This document shows, one piece after another, positions 1-5,764 of a stretch of 7,511 nucleotides of DNA; the first letter of the stretch is position 1, and the number at the start of each line of letters is the position of its first letter. The stretch lies in the NCBI GenBank assembly GCA_903953145.1, contig CAJBIL010000505.1, positions 1-7,511 on the forward strand, read 5' to 3'. Source of the DNA: an uncultured beta proteobacterium. Lineage in GTDB: Bacteria > Pseudomonadota > Gammaproteobacteria > Burkholderiales > Rhodocyclaceae. The notes beneath the pieces were generated by a model. It ran no database searches. It was not told where the DNA came from and saw only the letters and a list, made by a program, of their open reading frames with translations. Both the position numbers and the translations under genes were made by a program.

Positions 1-1020
1 CACGTCAAAGACGTGAACTTCGACTGGAACGATATGGGTAAGTCGATCCGTCTCGATATTGATCAGGATCGCGCGCGGGCGCTGGGTATCAGTTCGCAGG
101 AATTGTCGAGCTTTCTCAATTCGATGCTGACCGGGATGAGTGTCACGCAGATGCGCGAGGGAGATCAGTTGATCGACGTTGTGGCGCGCGCTACCGGCGA
201 TGAGCGCAGCCGGCTTTCGGCCTTGGCCGACATCAATATTCATACGGCAAGCGGGCGTTATGTGCCACTGGCGCAGGTTGCGAAGATTAGTTATGAGCTT
301 GAGGAGGGGCTGGTCTGGCGGCGCAACCGTCTGCCGACTATCACGGTGCGTGCCGATATTCGCGATAACACGCAGGCGCCCGTTGTTTCTGCGCAGATTG
401 ACCCACAACTCGCCACCGTGCGTGCACAACTGCCGCCAGGATTCAGTATTGAACTGGGTGGTGCAACCGAAGAATCGGCCAAGGGTGAGGATTCAATCAA
501 GGCGGTGATGCCGCTGATGCTGGTTGGTGTGATTACGCTGCTGATGATCCAGCTGCAAAGTATCAGCCGGACGATCCTTGTTCTACTGACCGCGCCGCTT
601 GGCTTGATCGGCGTTGCAATCGCGCTGCTTCTCTTTCAGGTGCCGTTCGGCTTTGTCGCTAACCTCGGCGTGATCGCCCTGTCGGGAATGATCATGCGTA
701 ACTCGGTGATTCTTGTCGATCAGATCGAGCAGGACGAAAAAGCCGGCAAACCAACCTGGGAGGCGATTGTCGGCTCGACTGTACGGCGTTTCCGGCCGAT
801 CATGCTGACCGCCGCGGCGGCTATTCTGGCGATGATCCCACTGACGCGCAGTGTTTTCTGGGGGCCAATGGCCGTGGCCATTATGGGTGGTTTGATTGTC
901 GCTACGCTGCTTACCTTGCTTTTCCTGCCGGCGCTTTACGCTGCATGGTATCGGGTCAAACCCGGCACCATGCCTGGCATCCAGCCCGCCGATGCGGCAC
1001 CGCAAGCGGCTAATGTATAA
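1..1020 (+). CDS. RND efflux permease, C-terminal part (5' end outside window)
   Basis: This is the last 339 residues of an inner-membrane, proton-driven RND (AcrB/HAE-type) multidrug efflux permease; full-length members have about 1,030 residues, so roughly two thirds lie upstream. The frame is open from base 1 to the TAA at 1018-1020. The first ~160 residues are periplasmic porter-domain sequence. After them come five hydrophobic segments matching TM8-TM12: about 165-185, 188-212, 216-240, 266-283 and 286-315. The TM10 motif GMIMRNSVILVD aligns with AcrB GLSAKNAILIVE, so AcrB Lys940 becomes Arg (residue 233 in this frame). The TM11 threonine (residue 270, in PIMLTAAA) is kept. The tail after TM12 is short and polar. 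The adaptor protein and the TM4 aspartates would lie upstream and cannot be checked. Heavy-metal RND pumps are less likely because the TM10 and TM11 motifs resemble the drug/HAE type. The substrate cannot be told. Confidence 0.93.
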   Translation, partial: HVKDVNFDWNDMGKSIRLDIDQDRARALGISSQELSSFLNSMLTGMSVTQMREGDQLIDVVARATGDERSRLSALADINIHTASGRYVPLAQVAKISYELEEGLVWRRNRLPTITVRADIRDNTQAPVVSAQIDPQLATVRAQLPPGFSIELGGATEESAKGEDSIKAVMPLMLVGVITLLMIQLQSISRTILVLLTAPLGLIGVAIALLLFQVPFGFVANLGVIALSGMIMRNSVILVDQIEQDEKAGKPTWEAIVGSTVRRFRPIMLTAAAAILAMIPLTRSVFWGPMAVAIMGGLIVATLLTLLFLPALYAAWYRVKPGTMPGIQPADAAPQAANV

Positions 1021-1031
1021 TCAAACGTTGA

Positions 1032-1061
1032 TTGGAAACGTATATTAGTTTGTGCTAATAT
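1032..1061 (+). promoter_or_regulatory. Putative sigma70-type promoter of the pcm-like/rhodanese/tolC cluster
   Basis: A -35-like TTGGAA (1032-1037) is followed by an 18-base spacer and a -10-like TAATAT (1056-1061). The -10 is preceded by TG and one base (1053-1055), which is the extended -10 arrangement. The predicted start of transcription would be near 1068, about 15 bases before the gene start. This is the only good promoter match in the 63-base gap, and the three downstream genes are tightly spaced, so it could drive all of them. It is a motif match by eye only. Confidence 0.45.
1042..1061. repeat. Inverted repeat overlapping the -10 region, possible operator
   Basis: ATATTAG (1042-1048) and CTAATAT (1055-1061) are perfect 7-bp inverted arms around the 6-base spacer TTTGTG. 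The right arm contains the whole proposed -10 hexamer, so a dimeric repressor bound here would block the promoter. It is not followed by a T-run and is A+T-rich, so it does not resemble a terminator for the RND gene. In addition AAACGT occurs twice (1023-1028 and 1036-1041), 13 bases apart, just upstream. No regulator is named. Confidence 0.5.
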
Positions 1062-1083
1062 TAAATTTGTCACGGGGAATATT

Positions 1084-1773
1084 ATGACGGCGATGGCGAT
1101 GATGGGCATGGATGTTGAGCAGGCGCGTTTCAACATGATTGAGCAGCAGATCCGTCCTTGGGAGGTGCTTGATCCCGAGGTTCTGCGCTTGCTGGCGCTC
1201 GTCAAACGTGAGGATTTTGTTCCGGCTGCACACAAGGCGCTGGCGTTCGCCGACATTGAGCTGCCGATTGGCGGAAAAGGTGATGCCGGGCAGACTATGC
1301 TCGAGCCGAAAATCGAAGCGCGCGTGCTGCAAGAGTTGAGCATTAAAAATACCGATACCGTGCTTGAACTTGGTACCGGCAGCGGTTACATGGCAGCTTT
1401 GCTGGCGGCCAAGGCCGAGTATGTTTATACCGTTGAAATTGATCCTGCTTTGGCCGAGACCGCTAAAAACAACCTGCAACGCAGTGCTGTGGCGAATGTC
1501 AGTGTAGAGATTGGTGATGGTCTGTGCGGTTTACCGGCCCGTGCGCCTTTCGATGCAATTGCTGTTTCCGGTTCGCTGACGGTATTGCCGCCCGCCTTGT
1601 TGCAGCAACTCAAAATAGGTGGCCGCCTGGTGGCTTTTGTCGGAACAGCGCCGGTGATGCACGCACAACTCGTGACGCGCACGGGGCAGGATGCTTTCAA
1701 TACGATTAACCTTTTTGAAACGGTTGTTGCTCCGCTGGTGAATCCATCGCTGCGCCAAACTTTCGTTTTCTGA
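1084..1773 (+). CDS. Protein-L-isoaspartate O-methyltransferase-like protein
   Basis: This is a cytoplasmic, SAM-dependent class I methyltransferase of the PIMT/Pcm family (229 residues; Pcm proteins are about 210). Canonical members methylate L-isoaspartyl residues in damaged proteins. The SAM-binding motif I, VLELGTGSGY, is at residues 93-102 and is followed by the acidic strand end VYTVEIDP. The family-typical REDFVP is at 42-47. However, the segment where canonical Pcm reads close to TISQP, with an active-site serine, is GQTMLEPK at 69-76: Leu stands at the serine position. I therefore call it Pcm-like and give no symbol. The start at 1084 has GGGGA (1074-1078) five bases upstream. Met9 (1108), giving MDVEQARFNM, is an alternative that fits many homologues, but it has no clear ribosome site. 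From memory, similar Pcm-like genes sit beside tolC in many proteobacteria. Eleven bases separate it from the rhodanese, so the two are likely co-transcribed. Confidence 0.85.
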   Translation: MTAMAMMGMDVEQARFNMIEQQIRPWEVLDPEVLRLLALVKREDFVPAAHKALAFADIELPIGGKGDAGQTMLEPKIEARVLQELSIKNTDTVLELGTGSGYMAALLAAKAEYVYTVEIDPALAETAKNNLQRSAVANVSVEIGDGLCGLPARAPFDAIAVSGSLTVLPPALLQQLKIGGRLVAFVGTAPVMHAQLVTRTGQDAFNTINLFETVVAPLVNPSLRQTFVF

Positions 1774-1784
1774 ATCCGGGAAAA

Positions 1785-2135
1785 ATGCAGCAAATCTCGA
1801 CACACCAACTGGCCGACTGGATTTCGGAAAGCCAAATTACCCCAGTTGACGGTAGTCAGCAGCGTCAACAGCCATTCTTGCTGGATGTTCGGGAACCATG
1901 GGAGTTCGAACACTGCCATCTTCCGGGCGCAACTTTGATGCCGATGAATGTGGTACCGGCACGGCTTCATGAGCTTGATATGAATGCCGATGTTGTGGTG
2001 ATCTGCCATCACGGCGGACGCAGCATGCAGGTGGCCATGTTCCTTGAGCGCAACGGTTTCGGTTCGATCTACAACCTCGCCGGTGGCGTCAATGCTTGGG
2101 CGCATGATGTTGATCCGGCCATGCGTAAATACTGA
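1785..2135 (+). CDS. Single-domain rhodanese (sulfurtransferase-like)
   Basis: A 116-residue cytoplasmic protein made of one rhodanese domain. The N-terminal half has the family signature LLDVREPWEFEHCHLPGA (residues 32-49). The active-site loop is CHHGGRS starting at Cys74, the cysteine that would carry the persulfide, with Arg79 closing the loop. The C-terminal part has YNLAGGVNAW, also typical. The six-residue loop fits sulfur (thiosulfate/persulfide) chemistry rather than the longer loop of Cdc25-type phosphatases. No signal peptide or membrane segment is present. The start has a modest GGGA (1778-1781), close to the ATG. It lies 11 bases after the methyltransferase and 14 before tolC, which suggests one operon. 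A link between sulfur transfer and efflux or protein repair is not evident from sequence; the actual sulfur donor and acceptor are unknown. Confidence 0.92.
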   Translation: MQQISTHQLADWISESQITPVDGSQQRQQPFLLDVREPWEFEHCHLPGATLMPMNVVPARLHELDMNADVVVICHHGGRSMQVAMFLERNGFGSIYNLAGGVNAWAHDVDPAMRKY

Positions 2136-2149
2136 AAGCGAGACCGTTG

Positions 2150-3466
2150 ATGCGTCGTCCGATGAAAAAACTTCCCTTCCTGTTTGCTGCGCTGTTCGCC
2201 ACTGCGCCCGTTCTGGCAGCTGATTTGATGCAGGTTTATCGCGAGGCGCAGTCTAATGATGCGCAATACGCTGTTGCCAGGGCGACGGCTGAGGCCGGTC
2301 GTGAGAAATTACCGCAAGGCCTGGCAGGATTGCTCCCGGTCATCAGTGGTACGGCGAATACGACATGGAACGATAACGTTTACAACACGTTAGATCGTAA
2401 ATTCAATACCAATGGCTATAACCTCAATCTGACGCAACCGCTTTTCCGCTGGCAGAATTTTGTCCAGTATGGTCAGTCCAAACTGCTGGTTGTGCAGGCC
2501 GAAGCAAACTTTGCGCAAGCGCGACAGGATCTCATTCTGCGTGTTGCACAGGCCTATTTTGACGTGCTCAATGCCGAGGAAAACCTGCTGGCCGTGCAAG
2601 CCAACAAGAAGGCTATTGCTCAGCAGCTCGAACAGGCGAAAAAGAACTTCGAAGTCGGTACGGCAACAATCACTGATTCGCAAGAAGCACAGTCCCGTTA
2701 CGATTTGGCCAGTGCTCAGGAAATTGCCGCCGACAGTGACCTTGAGGTTAAGCGTTACGCGCTGATTGTGGTGGTGGGCAAAGATTCAGGGGCGCTCAAC
2801 CGGCTTAAGCCGCAGGCTGTGCTGACGCCGCCGCAGCCGGCGAGTATGGACAAATGGGTTGATGCCGCCGAAAAAGACAGTTTTATCGTTCAAGCCCAGC
2901 AGGCGGCAGCTGAAGTTGCGGATAAAGAGGTTGAGCGCAACCGGGCGGGGCATTACCCAACGCTCGATGTCGTCGCTAACCTCGGTGAAAATAACGCAGG
3001 TGCATCACAGTTCGGCGCAAATCGTCTTGAAACGACAACCCGTAACGTCGGTTTGCAACTAACGATTCCGATCTTCCAGGGTGGCGCAACAAGTTCAAAA
3101 GTTCGGGAAGCTGCCGCCAATCGTGATGTGTCGCTGGCCTCGCTGGAAAATGCCAAGCGCACTGCTGCACTCGGCGCCCGTCAGTCTTTTCTTGGTGTCG
3201 TCAATGGCCTGGCGCAGGTACGGGCACTGGAGGCTGCGCTGATTTCGAGCAATAGCGCGCTGGATTCAAACAAGCTGGGTTACGAAGTCGGTGTGCGTAT
3301 CAACATCGATGTACTTAACGCTGAGCAGCAGGTTTATTCAACCAAGCGTGATCTGGCCAAAGCCCGTTTTGATACCCTGCTGGCGCAGCTAAAACTCAAA
3401 GCTGCCGTTGGCGCGCTTGGGGAAGACGACTTGCAGCAAGTGAATGCGCTATTTGAGGCGAAATAG
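2150..3466 (+). CDS. tolC: TolC-family outer-membrane efflux channel protein
   Basis: A 438-residue TolC-type outer-membrane factor, the exit duct for tripartite pumps or type I secretion. A signal peptide is visible: positive n-region MRRPMKK, hydrophobic core, and VLA near residue 23 before ADLMQVY. There is no lipobox cysteine, so unlike OprM-type factors it is not lipidated. Two OEP repeats follow (about 26-210 and 235-430). Each has a beta-strand entry motif, LNLTQPLF near residue 92 and LTIPIFQGG near 304, followed by long Ala/Gln-rich coiled-coil helices that form the periplasmic tunnel. Length fits TolC of betaproteobacteria. The ATG at 2150 is chosen over the adjacent TTG at 2147; GCGAGA (2138-2143) may be a weak ribosome site. 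The ATG at 2162 (MKKLPF) is a fair alternative. It is the last gene of the pcm-like/rhodanese cluster. The partial RND permease upstream could be its partner, but TolC proteins often serve several exporters. Confidence 0.92.
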   Translation: MRRPMKKLPFLFAALFATAPVLAADLMQVYREAQSNDAQYAVARATAEAGREKLPQGLAGLLPVISGTANTTWNDNVYNTLDRKFNTNGYNLNLTQPLFRWQNFVQYGQSKLLVVQAEANFAQARQDLILRVAQAYFDVLNAEENLLAVQANKKAIAQQLEQAKKNFEVGTATITDSQEAQSRYDLASAQEIAADSDLEVKRYALIVVVGKDSGALNRLKPQAVLTPPQPASMDKWVDAAEKDSFIVQAQQAAAEVADKEVERNRAGHYPTLDVVANLGENNAGASQFGANRLETTTRNVGLQLTIPIFQGGATSSKVREAAANRDVSLASLENAKRTAALGARQSFLGVVNGLAQVRALEAALISSNSALDSNKLGYEVGVRINIDVLNAEQQVYSTKRDLAKARFDTLLAQLKLKAAVGALGEDDLQQVNALFEAK

Positions 3467-3540
3467 CCCTCAGTTTGCTGACCTAATCGTTGAATAAGTG
3501 CCGTTGCACGTTGGACCGCCTGACAAAACGTATTTACGGA

Positions 3541-3551
3541 AAAGGTGGTGA
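3541..3551 (+). promoter_or_regulatory. Very strong Shine-Dalgarno sequence of the transglutaminase-like gene
   Basis: AAAGGTGGTGA matches the ideal TAAGGAGGTGA complement of the 16S rRNA tail at 9 of 11 positions and ends three bases before the ATG at 3555; the GGTGG core is six bases away. It settles the start codon and is far stronger than the sites of the other genes here. Confidence 0.75.
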
Positions 3552-3554
3552 ATT

Positions 3555-4418
3555 ATGCGGCGGCTGAATATTGCACACATAACCGAGTATCAGTTTTCAA
3601 GCTCGGTTTCGTTGCTGCCCCATCGTTTGCGCTTGCGCCCACTCGAAAGTCATAGCCTTCGGATCGAATCATCCGCGCTGGAAATAACACCCGCGCACGC
3701 AGTGCGCTGGTATCGCGATGTTCTCGGGAATTCTGTAGCGTTGGTGAATTTCAGCGAACTGACAGCTGCACTGCGAGTGCTGAGTAATGTGGTGATCGCC
3801 GTTTATGAAGATGCGCCATTGGATTTTCTGATGGAAGACTACGCCGTCAATTGTCCATTTACCTACGCGATTGACGAACAGCCCGATCTGGCGCCCTTTC
3901 AGCAGAGTGTGTATTCAGGCGATCAACCCGTTTTGCAGGACTGGTTAAAGCGACTCGGTCTGTTGCAGCGGCCCGTCGAAACTTTTACCCTGCTCTCGCA
4001 ACTCAACTGCGAAATCGCCAACCATTTCACTTATCAGATTCGCGAAGAAGAGGGCGTTCAGTCTCCTGCAAAGACATTGAGCCTGAATAGCGGATCGTGC
4101 CGTGATTTTGCGGCGCTATTTATCGAAGCCTGCCGTTATATGGGCTTTGCCAGCCGTTTTGTCAGCGGTTATCTGCACATGGCCGACAACGAAACGGGTA
4201 ATGCCACCACCCACGCCTGGGCTGAAGTTTATCTGCCCGGGCCAGGATGGAAAGGCTTTGATCCAACCAGTGGCCTGATTACCGGCAACCAGCATATCCC
4301 GGTTGCTGTGGCTCGACATCCCGAAGCGGTGCCGCCGGTATCGGGAAGCTATGTTGGCCCTGCGGGGCAGCGCCCGGCACTCACCGTATCTGTTCAGGTG
4401 AGTAGTGTTGAGGTTTGA
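3555..4418 (+). CDS. Transglutaminase-like cysteine protease family protein
   Basis: A 287-residue protein with two parts. The N-terminal bacterial transglutaminase-associated domain (Bact_transglu_N, about 3-90) opens with the typical IAHITEYQFSSSVSLLPHRLRLRP. The transglutaminase-like core (about 145-245) follows. The catalytic triad is visible: Cys182 in SGSCRDFA, His220 in THAWAEVYLPG and Asp236 in GFDPTSG. The family generally acts as a papain-fold peptidase or amidase, and the real substrate is unknown in most cases. No signal peptide or membrane segment is seen, so it is probably cytoplasmic. In many genomes such genes sit with an alpha-E protein and an ATP-grasp/circularly permuted protein, but neither neighbour is present here. 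It starts 88 bases after tolC. That gap has no clear promoter or terminator: only a weak TTGGAC/TATTTA pair with a 14-base spacer. Read-through from tolC or an unrecognised promoter are both possible. Confidence 0.9.
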   Translation: MRRLNIAHITEYQFSSSVSLLPHRLRLRPLESHSLRIESSALEITPAHAVRWYRDVLGNSVALVNFSELTAALRVLSNVVIAVYEDAPLDFLMEDYAVNCPFTYAIDEQPDLAPFQQSVYSGDQPVLQDWLKRLGLLQRPVETFTLLSQLNCEIANHFTYQIREEEGVQSPAKTLSLNSGSCRDFAALFIEACRYMGFASRFVSGYLHMADNETGNATTHAWAEVYLPGPGWKGFDPTSGLITGNQHIPVAVARHPEAVPPVSGSYVGPAGQRPALTVSVQVSSVEV

Positions 4419-4488
4419 TGGCGTTGTTCAAGAATGATTAAAACAGCGTAAGCTGCGCATTTCTGAAACATAGCCAGTCGGCATCGTC

Positions 4489-5727
4489 ATGCTCAAGCGA
4501 ATCAGCGTTCAGCAACTTACCGTCGGTATGCACCTCAAGGAATTTTGCGGTTCCTGGATGGAGCATCCTTTCTGGCGGACAAGTTTCGTCATCACCGACC
4601 CCAAGGATATTGCCAGTATTCAGGCCAGCAGCATCAAGGACGTCTGGATTGATTGTGCCAAGGGGCTTGATGTAGCGCCGGGTGTGCAGGCAGTTTCTCA
4701 GCTTGAGTCTGAGGCGCAGGTGGATGCTGAATTACACCTTGCGGTTAAAACCTCCAGGCAGGTCGAGCGGGTTCCGGTGGCCGTTGAGCTGGCCAAGGCG
4801 GTAAAGATCTGCGCAAAGTCCAAAGAGGCCGTCACCTCGATGTTCAACGAAGCACGCATGGGGAAATCCGTTGATACTGTAGCGGCGCAACATCTGGTTG
4901 AAGAAATCTCCGATTCGATCAGCCGTAACCCCGGCGCTCTGATCAGCCTCGCCCGCCTGAAAACGGCGGACGATTACACCTACATGCATTCGGTCGCTGT
5001 TTGTGCCCTGATGATCGCGCTAGCCAAGCAACTTGGCCTCGACGACGAACAAACTCGCGCAGCCGGGATCGCTGGTCTTTTACATGATCTTGGCAAGGCA
5101 TTGATGCCAATGGCGGTGCTCAACAAGCCGGGTAAATTGACTGATGCAGAGTTTGCGATTATCAAAAGCCATCCGGTCGAGGGGCATCGCATGCTGCTGG
5201 GCGGCAGCGATGTTAATCCGATTGCGCTTGATGTCTGCTTGCACCATCACGAGAAAATGGATGGCTCCGGCTATCCGGAGCATCTGAAGGGCGACGAAAT
5301 CAGCCTCTTTGCAAAAATGGGTGCAGTCTGTGACGTCTATGACGCCATTACGTCGAACCGCCCTTATAAGCTTGGCTGGGATCCGGCAGAGTCTTTACGC
5401 AAGATGGCCGAGTGGACTAAAGGTCACTTTGAACCGACAATTTTTCAGGCCTTTGTGAAGAGCCTCGGTATTTATCCAGTCGGTTCCCTGTTAAGGTTGA
5501 GTTCCGGTCGTTTGGGTATTGTCGTCGAGCAGTCGGAGAAGTCATTGTTGACGCCGCACATCAAAGTGTTTTTCTCGACAAAGGCCAATGCCCGCATCGC
5601 TCCGGAAGTGATTGATCTGTCTCGGCCGGGATGCAAGGAAACAATCGCCGGACGTGAAGACCCGGACAAATGGAAATTCCCCGATATCAATGAACTTTGG
5701 TCTGGTCTTCAGGCGTCGCCCTGGTGA
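4489..5727 (+). CDS. DUF3391-HD-GYP protein, copy 1 (probable cyclic-di-GMP phosphodiesterase)
   Basis: A 412-residue cytoplasmic protein. DUF3391 lies at about 4-135, the HD-GYP domain at about 150-325, and a C-terminal extension runs to 412, beginning GIYPVGSL and ending ASPW. HD-GYP enzymes hydrolyse cyclic di-GMP to pGpG or GMP with a two- or three-metal centre. Expected ligands are visible: His167 (TYMHSVAV), His199-Asp200 (HDLGK), His228 (KSHP), the HHHE at 252-255 and Asp282 (VCDVYDA). The GYP signature is DGSGYP (258-263). The residue four before His167 is Tyr; the three-metal enzyme PmGH is recalled to have Glu there, so a two-metal site seems likelier. There is no receiver, PAS or membrane domain; DUF3391 is presumably the input or partner module. 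The 70-base gap before it has only a weak promoter candidate, and no Shine-Dalgarno sequence is evident before the ATG. A second copy follows directly. Confidence 0.93.
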   Translation: MLKRISVQQLTVGMHLKEFCGSWMEHPFWRTSFVITDPKDIASIQASSIKDVWIDCAKGLDVAPGVQAVSQLESEAQVDAELHLAVKTSRQVERVPVAVELAKAVKICAKSKEAVTSMFNEARMGKSVDTVAAQHLVEEISDSISRNPGALISLARLKTADDYTYMHSVAVCALMIALAKQLGLDDEQTRAAGIAGLLHDLGKALMPMAVLNKPGKLTDAEFAIIKSHPVEGHRMLLGGSDVNPIALDVCLHHHEKMDGSGYPEHLKGDEISLFAKMGAVCDVYDAITSNRPYKLGWDPAESLRKMAEWTKGHFEPTIFQAFVKSLGIYPVGSLLRLSSGRLGIVVEQSEKSLLTPHIKVFFSTKANARIAPEVIDLSRPGCKETIAGREDPDKWKFPDINELWSGLQASPW

Positions 5728-5764
5728 GACTGGCCAACACAGACTTTAGAACAGCGTGTAATTA

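Noticed and set aside
583..1005. Minus-strand open frame of 140 codons within the RND gene
   Set aside because: The translation is rich in Arg, Gln and His without any domain, and it opposes five well-defined membrane segments.
1425..2105. Long open frame on the minus strand (226 codons) across the methyltransferase and rhodanese genes
   Set aside because: It lies wholly antisense to two genes with clear family motifs, has no recognisable domain, and looks like a product of plus-strand codon bias.
1..3466. Type I secretion system built around TolC
   Set aside because: No ABC exporter or adaptor is visible; the only inner-membrane partner candidate is an RND permease, which points to efflux.
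3470..3481. TCAG-TTTG-CTGA just after tolC as a possible terminator
   Set aside because: A four-pair stem without a T-run is too weak.
3511..3536. TTGGAC and TATTTA as a promoter of the transglutaminase-like gene
   Set aside because: The spacer is only 14 bases, too short for a normal sigma70 promoter.
4444..4455. Small hairpin CAGC-GTAA-GCTG before the first HD-GYP gene
   Set aside because: The stem has only four pairs and no T-run follows, so it is neither a terminator nor a supported regulatory RNA.
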